From NCBI RefSeq assembly GCF_002950945.1, contig NZ_CP012673.1, positions 13,879,501-13,943,500 on the forward strand: 64,000 nucleotides of DNA, in the 5' to 3' direction. This document shows positions 54,143 to 64,000 of this stretch, piece after piece; the stretch's first letter is position 1; the number at the start of each line of letters is the position of its first letter. The notes beneath the pieces were generated by a model. The model had not been told where the DNA came from. It did not search any database and saw nothing but the letters and a program-made list of their open reading frames with translations. Origin of the DNA: Sorangium cellulosum. GTDB taxonomy: Bacteria > Myxococcota_A > Polyangia > Polyangiales > Polyangiaceae. The position numbers were made by a program, and so were the translations under genes.

Positions 54143-54961
54143 TCAGAGGCCGGACGGCAGCAGGTCGGCGCTCGGCAGGTCGGGCGGAAGGGGCGGCGGG
54201 ACGTCGTCCTCGGGCTTGCCGTTCTTCCGCGCCGCTCCCCGGCCGTTCGGCCCGACGCTCCAGCCCGCGAGCGGCGCGAGCAGCTTGTCGGCGAGCTCCT
54301 GCGTCTCCGGCTCGTCGGGCTCGACCGCGCCCATCACCTTGATCACGTACGCGCGCAGCGCCTCGGTGAAGGCGTCGAGCGCCTCGCGCACGCTCGGCGG
54401 CGCCTCGGCGGCCGTGGCCGCTGGCGCGGTGACGCCGAGCGCCTTGCCGTACGCCGCGTGCGCGGCCTCCAGGGCGGCGAGGAACCGCTTGCCGCCGAGC
54501 GCCTCGAGCCGCGCGTCGAGGCCGTTCTTGCGGATGCGCTGGATCCGGAGCTCGCTCTCGGACCATTGCAGGACATACGTGAGCTGGAGGAACTTGAGCC
54601 CTCCGGGGAAGAGCGCCGCCTTGAGCGAGCTCGCCTCTGCCACCTCGGGCGCGCCGGGCGGCAGCTTGGTGAACGCGGTCAGGAAGTCGTGGAGTCCACT
54701 CCAGCAGCTGTCGAGCACGCGGTCGCACTGGACGGCATCCTCGCTCGGCTCCCCTCCTCCGGGGAGCGACACCTGATCGCGCAGCGCCGCCGCGAGATCG
54801 CCGTGCCGCGACGAGAGCGCAGAGAGCACCCGCGCGATGCCCTTCGCGAGCTGCTTCTTGTAGGGCTTCGCGGCCGAGAGCAGCTGCTCGCCGAGCGCCA
54901 TCGCGCCCACCGCCGTGAGGCGGGGGAGCTGGATCACTTCCGATGCGGTGTACCTGGTCAT
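54143..54961 (-). CDS. Hypothetical protein, 272 residues
   Basis: Not recognised. It begins MTRYTASEVIQLPRLTAVGA with GAGGGTG upstream, has no signal peptide, and is largely helical (ALGEQLLSAAKPYKKQLAKG; LEAAHAAYGKAL). The last 40 residues are Pro/Gly-rich. Strong codon bias typical of the neighbourhood supports a real gene. Confidence 0.65.
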   Translation of the reverse strand: MTRYTASEVIQLPRLTAVGAMALGEQLLSAAKPYKKQLAKGIARVLSALSSRHGDLAAALRDQVSLPGGGEPSEDAVQCDRVLDSCWSGLHDFLTAFTKLPPGAPEVAEASSLKAALFPGGLKFLQLTYVLQWSESELRIQRIRKNGLDARLEALGGKRFLAALEAAHAAYGKALGVTAPAATAAEAPPSVREALDAFTEALRAYVIKVMGAVEPDEPETQELADKLLAPLAGWSVGPNGRGAARKNGKPEDDVPPPLPPDLPSADLLPSGL

Positions 54962-55495
54962 GAGATCACCCTCGTCCGCGGCAGAGCGCGGGATTGCGCT
55001 GGAATGCCAGACGGGCAAGCGTCCTCTATTCATGAAATGAGGAGATGTGTCCAGAGGGATTTTGATGCGAGCACGACCTGTAGAAGTGGAGAGGAGTGTC
55101 GAATTCCTGCCGTGCCGGGGGAGCGCGGCGGAAGGATTGGTGAGAAGCATGAGGGATGTTGCGGAGATAGCTTGGCTGGTACGGATCCGGTCGGGAGCAC
55201 GAATCTGACCGGGAGGGACGAGGCGAGATGTGCCGCCGTCCGGCGGGGGCGGGGACCGCGGCGAGGAGGCGGCGTCGGCGGGGCCAGCAGCCCTTTGGGG
55301 ACGTCCGCTCGACGGGACTTTGTTCGTGAAGGCTCCTCAAAAGATAAGCGCCTCGGCATCACCGAAGCGGGGACGCTACCGGTCGTTCACGAAGGCGCCG
55401 CCCTTGCTGACAGTCCACTGACGGCGCCGTGCGCGGGCGGCCGAAAATCCCGCTCCGCACAGGGCGGAACACCGCTTGCTTCACCGCTTGCGCCG
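54962..55495. other. Intergenic stretch with no gene seen
   Basis: The 534 bases between divergent genes contain only short overlapping frames in several directions. The part nearest 54962 is A/T-richer and may hold promoters. Confidence 0.45.
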
Positions 55496-56365
55496 ATGCT
55501 TTACCTCCGCCACGCCTGTGAACACCCCTCCACCCGCCAGAGGTTCGTCCAGGAGGAGCTGCGCTCCGCGGCGCTCCACCTGCTCTTCCTGCATTGCGAC
55601 GGGGGCACCAAGGACGAGCAGCTCGAGCACATCCCGCCCGGGATCGCGCCTCGTATGGATCTCGTGCTCGTGGCGCGGGGGCGGGCTGCCGTGCGCACCC
55701 CGGGCGGCGCCGTCGAGCTCCGCGAGGGCGAAGGGTGGCTCTCGCCTCGGCTCTACGCCGCTCCAGCGCGATCCCTCACCGCCGGCACCAGCCTGCTCCA
55801 CCTCGTCTGGCGCCCCGGCGGACCCGCCGGCGACGGGCTCCCGACCGGTGGGCTCGTCCGGGTGCCGCCGAGCGCCTGGAGCACGCTGCGCCCCGGCCCG
55901 CTCGGCGATCGCGAAGGCGCGGTCCGGTTCGGCGAGCGGCTCGCCGCGCAGCTCCGGAGCCAGGGCATCCCCCTCGCGCCCGACGCCTTCGAGGCCGCGG
56001 GCGCCTCCATCGAGCCCGCCGACGCGACCTTCGCGCAGGCCCTCCAGCAGGTGCTGTTCCCGCTCCGCGCCCGGCCCATGGCCGTCGACCTGGCCCGGGT
56101 CCTCGGGTGCAGCGAGCGCCACGCGCTCCGCCACGCGAGCCGCTACTTCGGGCGATACCACCTCTCGGTGTGCACCTGGCGCGAGTACGTCCGCGGGATG
56201 CGCCTCGGCCTGGGCGTGTTCTTCATGAGCCACAAGCGCTCGAGGACCGATCAGGCCAGCGCCCTCCTGGGCTTCGCCTCCCCGGTGGCGTTCTGCCATG
56301 CCCTCAAGGAGGCTGGGCTCCCGTCGCCGGGAGCCGTGCGAGACACCCTCCAGCTCATGCTGTGA
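55496..56365 (+). CDS. AraC-type transcriptional regulator
   Basis: The 289-residue protein has a cupin-like N-terminal sensing domain (MDLVLVARGRAAVRTPGG; REGEGWLSPRLYA) and a C-terminal AraC helix-turn-helix pair (AVDLARVLGCSERHALRHASRYFGRYHLSVCTWREYVRGMRL; ASALLGFASPVAFCHALKE). No ligand or target is evident. The convergent hydrolase gene ends 28 bases after it. Confidence 0.8.
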   Translation: MLYLRHACEHPSTRQRFVQEELRSAALHLLFLHCDGGTKDEQLEHIPPGIAPRMDLVLVARGRAAVRTPGGAVELREGEGWLSPRLYAAPARSLTAGTSLLHLVWRPGGPAGDGLPTGGLVRVPPSAWSTLRPGPLGDREGAVRFGERLAAQLRSQGIPLAPDAFEAAGASIEPADATFAQALQQVLFPLRARPMAVDLARVLGCSERHALRHASRYFGRYHLSVCTWREYVRGMRLGLGVFFMSHKRSRTDQASALLGFASPVAFCHALKEAGLPSPGAVRDTLQLML

Positions 56366-56393
56366 GGAGGTGAATCAACGGATCACGCGACGA

Positions 56394-58298
56394 TCAGGGA
56401 GCCCCCGCGCCGCCCTGCCGAAAGCGGCGGATCCACGCGAGCACTGCCGGCGAGACGTCGGCCCGGGAGAGGCGCGGCGGTCGGGTCGAGGCGGGCCGCC
56501 GAGGCGCGAGCGCCGGGGAGCGCGCTTCAGGCGTGGCCGGCGTGTCCCCCCACTCGTCCTCGACGCCCCACCAGACCAGGCTGGCCTCCGCGGACGCCAG
56601 CGAGAACTGGAGGGGCAAGAGGTCCTCGGCACACGAGGTGTCCACGGCGCCGTCGCCGCGGAGGAAGCTCTCGATCACCAGGCCGCCACACGACGTCGTG
56701 GGGTCCGACGCGAGCGGCGAGGCCACCGAGGGGACATGACCCGCGCCGGCCAGCATCACGAGCGGCTGGTCCTCTCCGTCATAGAGCTCCGCGACCTCCA
56801 TCGCCTGCGCATACGGCGTGCGCGTGTCGAGCTCCCCCGCGAGCCACAGCAGCGGAATGTCCGTGGGCACCGGGACCGGGAGGTCCAGCGCGTCGGGCGG
56901 CGGCAAGGGCCAGGTGGAGCGCAGGTCGACGATAGACGCCGGATAGGAAGCCCCCGCCAGGAAGAGCTGGGCATCGGCCGCGGCCTCGAGCTCCTCCCGC
57001 GTCGCCTCGGGGTCCTCCGGGAGCTTCCAGAGCTCCGACAGGCCGATGTTGTACTGGAGGACGCCCGAGTTGAGGAACAACTCGCCCTCCACCGCGCCCG
57101 ACACCGCGGCCGTGTACTGCTCCGCGACGTGCAGGAGGGCGGCCTGATCCGCGGCGTCGCAGCGCTCCAGGCGGTGAACGAACGGGAACACGAAAGCCCG
57201 TGTCATGACGCCATCCATGAAGATCGAATACAAGGTGCGCGCCAGCGACCGGTCGAAGACGCCGCAGGGCTGCTCCGCGAGCGCGGCCAGCACGCCCCGG
57301 ATCCGCGCGGCGGGATCTGGACCCATCTTGCCCGCACAGACGGCATCCTCGGCGCAGGCCGCCGCGAAGCGAAGGCCCGCCTCGTTGACCCCGGCGTCAT
57401 ACCGGGTGAAGGCGAAGCGCCCGGGGGTCATGAAGCCGTCGAACACGATCCCGCTGACCGCCCCCGGCTCGGCCAGCTGCAGCACCCGGTGCGCCCAGTG
57501 CGTCCCGTAGGAGCCTCCCCAGACGTACACCTCCTGGCCGGGCTCCCGCGTGGCATCAATGCCGAACAGCACGTCGAGCGCCGCCTGGCGCGTGGTGAAC
57601 CAGGCGAGGCGCGCCCGATCCCCCGTGGTCTCGAGGTGCGTGAGGCAACCCGGCACCAGGCTCGGATCCAGGTAATAACCACCGTACGTACCGGGCCTGT
57701 CCTGCTGCGGACAGGTCAGACGGTGGGAGTAGCCCGTGCCTCGATGATCGATGACGTAGAGATCGGCGTCGGGGAGGGCCCCGGCCAGCGCGGTCACCTG
57801 CTCGAAGAAGAGGTTCCCGCTCTGGCCGGGACCTCCGGCGAGCAGCCAGACCTGCCGCTTCGACGCGACAGCCGCCTTGCGGCGCGCGATGTGGACCTCG
57901 ATGGTCTCGCCGCCCGGGCTGCCATGGTCGAGCGGCATGATCAGCTTGGCGCACTCGGTCTGGTACCTCTCGGGGCAGGCGCCCCAGGCCACCGCCGGCG
58001 AGGGCGTGCTCCCCCCCGAGCCGCCGTCGCCACCGCCGCCGCCGGCGCCGTCACCCGAGCCGCCGTCGCCACCGCCGCCGCCGTCACCCGAGCCGCCGTC
58101 GCCACCGTTGCCGCCGCCGCCGTCACCCGAGCCGCCGTCGCCACCGTTGCCACCGCCGCCGTCACCCGAGCCGGCGGAGCCGCCACCTCCGGCGCTCGCA
58201 GGCTCATCCTTCGTATCCCCGCAGGCCAGCCCCATCGAGAGGAGAAGACCCAACATCCATCCTGCGCTCCACCGCGCAGCGCCGCGTCGTCCGATCAT
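56394..58298 (-). CDS. Secreted TAP-type alpha/beta hydrolase (tripeptidyl aminopeptidase-like) lipoprotein
   Basis: The 634-residue protein has a lipoprotein signal (LLLSMGLACG), a long Gly/Asp linker (about 35-100) encoded by DNA repeats, and an alpha/beta hydrolase: oxyanion LLAGGPGQSG, nucleophile Ser in VWGGSYGTHWA, acid Asp in WLAGELDTRTPY, and His in AGAGHVPS. This matches tripeptidyl aminopeptidase and prolyl aminopeptidase relatives. ATG 58298 has GAGG upstream; GTG 58304 is the alternative. Confidence 0.85.
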   Translation of the reverse strand: MIGRRGAARWSAGWMLGLLLSMGLACGDTKDEPASAGGGGSAGSGDGGGGNGGDGGSGDGGGGNGGDGGSGDGGGGGDGGSGDGAGGGGGDGGSGGSTPSPAVAWGACPERYQTECAKLIMPLDHGSPGGETIEVHIARRKAAVASKRQVWLLAGGPGQSGNLFFEQVTALAGALPDADLYVIDHRGTGYSHRLTCPQQDRPGTYGGYYLDPSLVPGCLTHLETTGDRARLAWFTTRQAALDVLFGIDATREPGQEVYVWGGSYGTHWAHRVLQLAEPGAVSGIVFDGFMTPGRFAFTRYDAGVNEAGLRFAAACAEDAVCAGKMGPDPAARIRGVLAALAEQPCGVFDRSLARTLYSIFMDGVMTRAFVFPFVHRLERCDAADQAALLHVAEQYTAAVSGAVEGELFLNSGVLQYNIGLSELWKLPEDPEATREELEAAADAQLFLAGASYPASIVDLRSTWPLPPPDALDLPVPVPTDIPLLWLAGELDTRTPYAQAMEVAELYDGEDQPLVMLAGAGHVPSVASPLASDPTTSCGGLVIESFLRGDGAVDTSCAEDLLPLQFSLASAEASLVWWGVEDEWGDTPATPEARSPALAPRRPASTRPPRLSRADVSPAVLAWIRRFRQGGAGAP

Positions 58299-58407
58299 GA
58301 ACACCTCGCATCAAGCAGAGAAGCTCGTCTGTGCGCGCGAGCCTGGCCGCTCCGGCGGACCGGCGCGATTGCTTTGATGCGACAGCAGGAATTCGACGTA
58401 TGCGGCG

Positions 58408-60093
58408 TCAGCCCTCGTCGGATTCCGTGGCCACCACGCCCGTGCGCCCCTCGATCGGCGCCGCCGAGGAGGCCTGGTCCTGGGCGCGCGAGGCCAGCGC
58501 GCCGGCCTCGCTGCGCGTCACGCGTTTGTCCCCGTCCCTGTCGAGCGCCTTCAACATCTCGCCGACGACCACCTCGGACGGCGTCTCGGCCGTCACCCTC
58601 GAGACTGCGGCCTTCAGCTCGGCAGCCGAGACGGCGCCGTCGCGATCGGCGTCGATCGCCTCGAAACCCCCGAGCTGCCGCCAGAGCTCCACGGCGAACG
58701 ACTCGACGAGCACGAGCTTCGGCTCGCGCCCGCTGTCCGCCGGCGGCACCTTCTCCGGATGCGCCTCGGCGAAGTGGACCAGCGGCGCGATGTCGTCCAG
58801 GCCGCCGAGCAGCCCCCGCACAACGGCGATCCGGTACTCGCGATCGTCGACCAGCGGACGGCCGCCGATCGCCGTCAGGACACCCCGGGCGTCCGTCGCC
58901 ATCCGGTCGTCGATCTGGAGATAACCCCCGTGCTGCGCCGGGGCGCGCGACCGCGACGCGGCGACGGCCTCGCGGACGACGCGGCCGGGCAGGTGCACCA
59001 CCACCACCTCGTTGCTGAAGGGGACCTCGGCCTTGAGATCCCCGTAGGTGAAGCGCTCCCGGTACACGCGGCCGCCGCGGATACCGCCGCCGTTGAAGAG
59101 GCACCCGTCCGCCCCGAGCCCGTCCCGGATCCGCGAGCAGATGAGCTCCCCGAGCGACGTCTGCTGCGACCGCGTGCCCACCGAGGAGAGCTCGGCCCCG
59201 GGCGGCAGCCGGAGGAGCGTGGCCGCGTCGAGGTCGCGCACGATCTGCAGGTGGCGGTCCACACGCGCGCGCATCGCCGGATCCTCGGGGTAGTCGGCGA
59301 CGAGCTCGAGCCGGACCGCCACCGCGGGCAGGTCGGGCTCCCCGGCCGGCGGCGCCTCGGCCGGCCACACGAGATCAACGACGGCCGCGCTCACCGCCTC
59401 CGTGCCGGCCTTGATGACCCAGCAGCCGTCCACGTCATCGAGGGACACCTCGTGCTCGTGGCCGCCGAGGACCACGGGGAAGCGCGGATCACGCTGCATC
59501 CGCGCGAGCGCGAGATCCTCGCCGCGGCTCTGGTGCGTTATCGGGATCACGCAGGCACAGCCCTCCTCGCGGACGAGCCGGCCGGCCCAGCGGACCGCCG
59601 TCTCGTTCGCCGGCTCGATGGCGTACCCCCCGAACGCCCCCGGCCGATACAGGCCCTGCGCGTGGACCAGCACGCCGATGAGGCCGACCCGGACCGACCG
59701 ACCACCGGGGCGCGAGACCTCCATGATCTGATGTGTCGGCAGCGCCGGAGAGAACGTGGGCATGTTGGTGTTCAGCCACGTGCCCCGGAACTCCTGCACC
59801 CGCGCCCTGAGCTCCGAGAGGTCGACATCCGCCTCGTGGTTCCCGAAGATCGCGTGGGTGATCGGCACCGCATTCATGCAGTCGACCATGCCCCGGCCAT
59901 GATCGAGGCTCGAGAGCAGGCTCGGCGCGAGAAAGTCGCCGGCCATCACCGCCATGAAACGATCCGCCGGACCGGCGGCGTGGCGCCGCACCAGGCTCGC
60001 CAGGCGCGGGAGGTTGTCGAGCGCGTAGACGTCGTTCACGCAGACGATGCGCAGCGAGGGGCCCCCTCGCGGACCTTGAGCACCGGTGGTCAT
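58408..60093 (-). CDS. 5'-nucleotidase-like metallophosphatase with C-terminal EF-hands
   Basis: The 561-residue protein has a calcineurin-like domain (IVCVNDVYALDN; MAGDFL; IFGNHEADVD; ITHQSRGEDLAL; GGHEHE), a 5'-nucleotidase C-terminal domain (GTRSQQTSLGELICSRIRDG; FNGGGIRGG), and two EF-hands (DADRDGAVSAAELK; DRDGDKRVTRSEA). The N-terminus lacks a signal peptide, which is unusual for a secreted-type nucleotidase. GMTTGAQGPRGG at 60093 is chosen as start. Confidence 0.85.
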   Translation of the reverse strand: MTTGAQGPRGGPSLRIVCVNDVYALDNLPRLASLVRRHAAGPADRFMAVMAGDFLAPSLLSSLDHGRGMVDCMNAVPITHAIFGNHEADVDLSELRARVQEFRGTWLNTNMPTFSPALPTHQIMEVSRPGGRSVRVGLIGVLVHAQGLYRPGAFGGYAIEPANETAVRWAGRLVREEGCACVIPITHQSRGEDLALARMQRDPRFPVVLGGHEHEVSLDDVDGCWVIKAGTEAVSAAVVDLVWPAEAPPAGEPDLPAVAVRLELVADYPEDPAMRARVDRHLQIVRDLDAATLLRLPPGAELSSVGTRSQQTSLGELICSRIRDGLGADGCLFNGGGIRGGRVYRERFTYGDLKAEVPFSNEVVVVHLPGRVVREAVAASRSRAPAQHGGYLQIDDRMATDARGVLTAIGGRPLVDDREYRIAVVRGLLGGLDDIAPLVHFAEAHPEKVPPADSGREPKLVLVESFAVELWRQLGGFEAIDADRDGAVSAAELKAAVSRVTAETPSEVVVGEMLKALDRDGDKRVTRSEAGALASRAQDQASSAAPIEGRTGVVATESDEG

Positions 60094-60278
60094 GCCAGCC
60101 AACGATAGACCATTTCCGCGGCGGGCGTCGTCCGGCGAGCGCCCCCGCAACGGGCGCCCTCCGGCGTGGGTAGCGATGCCCCAAAAGCGGCATCGCTCCC
60201 CCGGCGTGGCCGGAGGAGCGATGGATCAGCCGCCCGTGAAGGATCGGCCGCGCCCGCGGGGCGGGCGCGCGCCCGCGG

Positions 60279-62183
60279 TCACTGCTGGATCGTGGCGTCG
60301 CAGGCCGACAGCGTGGCGCCGGCCACGGCCTGGGCGAGCGCCCAGCTGTCGAGCTGCCCGACCTGCGCCTGCTCGGTCCTGAAGGCGTAGTTGCTCGCGA
60401 TCTGGACCTCGCTGCCGCCCGCCGGCTGGATGTACGCCGAGTAGCGCTTCGCCGCCACGTCGACCACCATCCGGACCTTGTACGTGGCGCCGCCGGTGTA
60501 CACGAACGCCTGGTCCGACGTGTACTTCGCGCCGTTCCGGGCGCGGACGTAGCCCTGGTTGTCGAACAGGACGATCGTGGCGAGCTTGCTCCAGTGGTCC
60601 GCGGCGCCGCTGGAGAGGCCGACCGCGCCGTCAATCCGCGACGTGCTCGGCGTGACGTCCCAGCTCACCGTGAACGCGCCCTGCTGGGCGGCCAGCGCCG
60701 TGTTCGACCACTCGCCCGCCTCCACCATCGCACACTCGCCCGCCGGCTCGCTCGGCTCGGCCGACTCCGTCGGCTCGGTCGGCACCGCCGTCTCCGCGGG
60801 CGTCGCCGGCGTCGTGGCGGCGGCGCTGCCGTACTCGAAGGCGCCGAGGTCGACCGCGCCCTCGGTGGGACGCCGCGGCTCGGTGCCCACGGCCGCGAGC
60901 GCGCCGCGCGGCGGGTGGTAGAGCGGCAGCGCGAGCGGCGTCGCGACGGGGCGCCCCGAGATGCCCGACGTCGCGCTGACCCCCGCGTTCCGGAGCGGGC
61001 TCGACTGGAGCAGCGTCACGTCGCGCGCCGCCACGTTGGTGAAGCCCGGGTCGCTCACGATCTTCGTCCCCGTGAAGCCGGCAGGCACCGTCGTGCCCGT
61101 CGACACCGCGTTGTTCACGCCCTTGATCAGCGGGCTGCCCGTCGCCCAGCTCGCGTCGTCGCGGAAGACCTGGACGCTCCCGCCGCCGACGCGGTGGAAG
61201 ATGTTGTTGTGCAGCTCGATGCTCTCGATGCCGTCGAACAGGTGAATCGCCGCGCTCGATCCCTGCATGAGCAGGAACGTGTTGTTCACGAACCGATAAC
61301 GCCCGTTCGTCTCGCCGGTGCCGTCGCCGCCCACGCGCACGACGAACTGCGTGTGCGTCTTGCGGAAGACGTTGCCGACCACATCGGAGTCCTCCCGCAC
61401 GAGGCCCGGATCCTGCCCGTCAGCGCCGATGAGCTCGAGCTCCTTGTAGAGCCCGCCCTCGATCCAGTTGTAGTAGATCTCGTTCCGGCTCGCGCGCGAC
61501 TTCACGGCGTTGCCGCCGTTCGCGTCGTGGACGTAGGAGTGCTGCATCCGGAACACGCCGTTCGGATACTTCGTCTGGTCCATGCCGATGTAGATCGGGT
61601 GCTTCGTCGTGCCGGCGCCGCACTTGTACACCTCCACGTGATCCAGCGTGAGCGAGCCGGAGTCCCCGTCGGCGCCGAGGATGCCGTGCGCGGGGCAGTC
61701 GCGGACCACCGCGTCGCGGATCATGACGTCGTGGCCATGGTGGTAGATGCAGCGGGATGAGCCGCCGGTCACCTCGAAGCCCTCGAACACGATGTGGTTG
61801 GCGTTGAGCTCGATGGTGTTCGTCCCGCCCTGGAGGAGGGGGCGTTTGCCATTGACCTTCAGGCCGCGGATCGTGATCTTCGACGTGGGCGTGCCCGACT
61901 TCGTGATCCGGATGTTCCCCGCGTAGGTCGCGTTGCCGTCGACCTCCACCACGTCGCCGGGCGCGAGGCGGCTCGCCAGCTCGCCGAGCGTCTTGATCGT
62001 CCTCGTCGGGCCGACCTTGTACGTCGTGCCCGCGGCCTGCTCCTCCACGTCGAGATCCTCGGCGGCCACATCCTCGTCGAGCGGCGCGCAGGCGACACCC
62101 ATGACGGACAGCGCCAGCAGCGAGGCGACGCGCATCCCGACGGTGAACGACTGCGACCCAAAGCCCTTGGTATTCGAATTCAT
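60279..62183 (-). CDS. Right-handed beta-helix lipoprotein, possible polysaccharide lyase-like
   Basis: The 634-residue protein has a lipoprotein signal (LLALSVMGVAC), an N-terminal parallel beta-helix (ITIRGLKVNG; HIVFEGFEVTGGSSRCIYHH; DHVEVYKCGAG; IELHNNIFHRVGGG), a Thr/Pro/Glu linker and a C-terminal beta-sandwich-like domain (WSKLATIVLFDNQGYVRARNG). Such proteins bind or degrade polysaccharides. GGAGAAG precedes the ATG. Confidence 0.78.
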   Translation of the reverse strand: MNSNTKGFGSQSFTVGMRVASLLALSVMGVACAPLDEDVAAEDLDVEEQAAGTTYKVGPTRTIKTLGELASRLAPGDVVEVDGNATYAGNIRITKSGTPTSKITIRGLKVNGKRPLLQGGTNTIELNANHIVFEGFEVTGGSSRCIYHHGHDVMIRDAVVRDCPAHGILGADGDSGSLTLDHVEVYKCGAGTTKHPIYIGMDQTKYPNGVFRMQHSYVHDANGGNAVKSRASRNEIYYNWIEGGLYKELELIGADGQDPGLVREDSDVVGNVFRKTHTQFVVRVGGDGTGETNGRYRFVNNTFLLMQGSSAAIHLFDGIESIELHNNIFHRVGGGSVQVFRDDASWATGSPLIKGVNNAVSTGTTVPAGFTGTKIVSDPGFTNVAARDVTLLQSSPLRNAGVSATSGISGRPVATPLALPLYHPPRGALAAVGTEPRRPTEGAVDLGAFEYGSAAATTPATPAETAVPTEPTESAEPSEPAGECAMVEAGEWSNTALAAQQGAFTVSWDVTPSTSRIDGAVGLSSGAADHWSKLATIVLFDNQGYVRARNGAKYTSDQAFVYTGGATYKVRMVVDVAAKRYSAYIQPAGGSEVQIASNYAFRTEQAQVGQLDSWALAQAVAGATLSACDATIQQ

Positions 62184-63167
62184 GGCTTCTTCTCCCCCGG
62201 CGTCGTCAATCCCCTGCGTGAACAGGACCGTCACGGCCGAAGGACCAGGGGGCAGAAGAGGAGCCTCCCGCTGAAATCCTTCGCGCCTCGAACCCGCGGT
62301 GCAGACCGTTCAGCACCAACAGGGGTGGATACCGGCGCTCTCGTGGGTCCACTTATTCCTGGAACGGCGCGACGGGTCAAGGCGAAATAGTTTGGAAAGC
62401 CAAAAGGCTGCCAGTTTGGTCGCACAAGAGAGCTGCTTTTCACATCGACGTTGCAAAAATTCGATGCGATGTTGTAACTGCGCTGTTCGGCTGCTTGGGG
62501 AAAGGGCCTTTAAGGACGATGCCGCTCGCTTGCTTGTGTGACGAAAAGCCACGATAAACTGTGAGCAGAAGCCCATCGATGCAATGATTTTCATGGATTT
62601 AAGCGGGCTCATCCGGGGAGGGTGCCAGGGCAATCCTGAACGGCGGCGTCGCCGTCCTCGGCCCGCGGCGACGGCTCGCCGAGGACGGCGTCGCGCAGTG
62701 CAAGGCTCTTCCGAGTCCCTCGGTGAGGCCCATGCACCGCCGGAGAGAGCTTATCTCGCGCGGCGCGCGCCGGCCGGCGCCGCCGGATACCCACTCTCTT
62801 TCGCCTGCTCTCGCGCGCTCGGTGCTCTCATGGATATCGCCGGACGGCGGCGCCTCTGCCGTGTTGACGCCGGCGCGCGCGCCGCGCCACGCGAGGTCGG
62901 CGCGCCTCCTCCGAGGCGCTCCGGGGCGCGAAGCAGGGAGCGCCCTCCCTGCGGCGTGGCCCCCTCGACGGTCGATCGCGACGGCGACGCCGCGCGCGCG
63001 CTCCGAGGCCGCCCGTGCCGGCCGGCCACCCGAGCCCGCCTCCGAGGCCGCCTCGCGGAGCGGAGACGCGCCCCGGGGCGCAGGCCCGGAGGAGCCGCGG
63101 CCGGTTTGTGACGCAGCGGGCTCTGTGCTGCGCCCCGCTCCCCGTGTACCCTGTCGGTGACGGCCTC
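62184..63167. other. Long intergenic stretch, partly A/T-rich
   Basis: These 984 bases include an A/T-richer section (about 62,380-62,600) that may contain promoters of the beta-helix gene. Short frames on both strands lack ribosome-binding sites and family resemblance. The right half is very GC-rich and holds no gene I can support. Confidence 0.45.

Positions 63168-64000
<833 letters not shown>

Noticed and set aside
53606..55495. Plus-strand frame extending the AraC gene upstream by 630 codons
   Set aside because: The extension crosses the repeat island and runs antisense to the gene at 54143-54961; only the part from 55496 has family motifs.
62299..62633. Small frames on both strands in the A/T-rich gap
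   Set aside because: They overlap each other, lack ribosome-binding sites and resemble no family.

Overview
The window is about 70% GC DNA with densely packed, long-overlapping genes. Its gene content points to a large-genome myxobacterium of the Sorangium/Polyangium type: two Ser/Thr kinases, a TPR/PEGA protein, Cys-rich and Gly/Asp-rich lipoproteins, Uma2-family proteins, a stressosome-like sensor and a sigma-54 activator. This assignment is inferred from gene content and style; no rRNA or other taxonomic marker is present.

Region 1 (1-18,905) is the most interesting part. It is a biosynthesis and transport cluster built around a bacterial nicotianamine synthase-like enzyme (6961-7797, minus). 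It runs off the left edge. Next to the synthase lie a methionine-salvage set (mtnB, mtnD, a deleted mtnP remnant, mtnA and an MtnE-like aminotransferase), two different 2-oxoglutarate/Fe(II) oxygenases, an asparagine-synthetase-like amide ligase, an NPPxN-type methyltransferase, a MATE exporter, a CBM9/DUF5916 outer-membrane protein, and an import module of ABC ATPase, TonB-dependent receptor and two DUF3526 permeases. Four copies of one operator-like sequence (TGCAW-N5-WTGCA) sit in front of every transcription unit of this block. I read the block as a metal-responsive regulon for making, exporting and re-importing a nicotianamine-derived metallophore. Nicotianamine synthase releases methylthioadenosine, which would explain the embedded salvage genes.

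Region 2 (18,906-31,560) holds a short-chain dehydrogenase, a very large GC hairpin, glgC, a truncated sigma-like gene, an ADP-ribosylglycohydrolase, a ribBA whose GTP-cyclohydrolase half has lost its zinc and catalytic residues, two surface or membrane proteins, a single-chain fusion of a sigma-54 activator to an SsuA-type sulfonate-binding domain with an FMN reductase just upstream, and a hybrid histidine kinase.

Region 3 (31,561-43,100) contains a Ser/Thr kinase, TPR/PEGA protein and Cys-rich lipoprotein set, a HAD phosphatase, a PQQ-type sugar dehydrogenase with a cytochrome c lipoprotein, a trans-aconitate methyltransferase-like gene, hisC, a phosphodiesterase and unknown genes.

Region 4 (43,101-64,000) is accessory in character. 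It has a broken sensor gene (periplasmic-binding domain, GAF and STAS), a 5'-truncated gene, a MOSC protein, an ACT protein, a VapBC-type toxin-antitoxin pair, two Uma2-family proteins, an RCC1-repeat lipoprotein split at a G7 run, a non-coding repeat island, an AraC-type regulator, a secreted peptidase-like hydrolase, an EF-hand 5'-nucleotidase-like enzyme, a beta-helix lipoprotein, and a Ser/Thr kinase cut by the right edge. No rRNA, tRNA, CRISPR array or intact insertion sequence was found.
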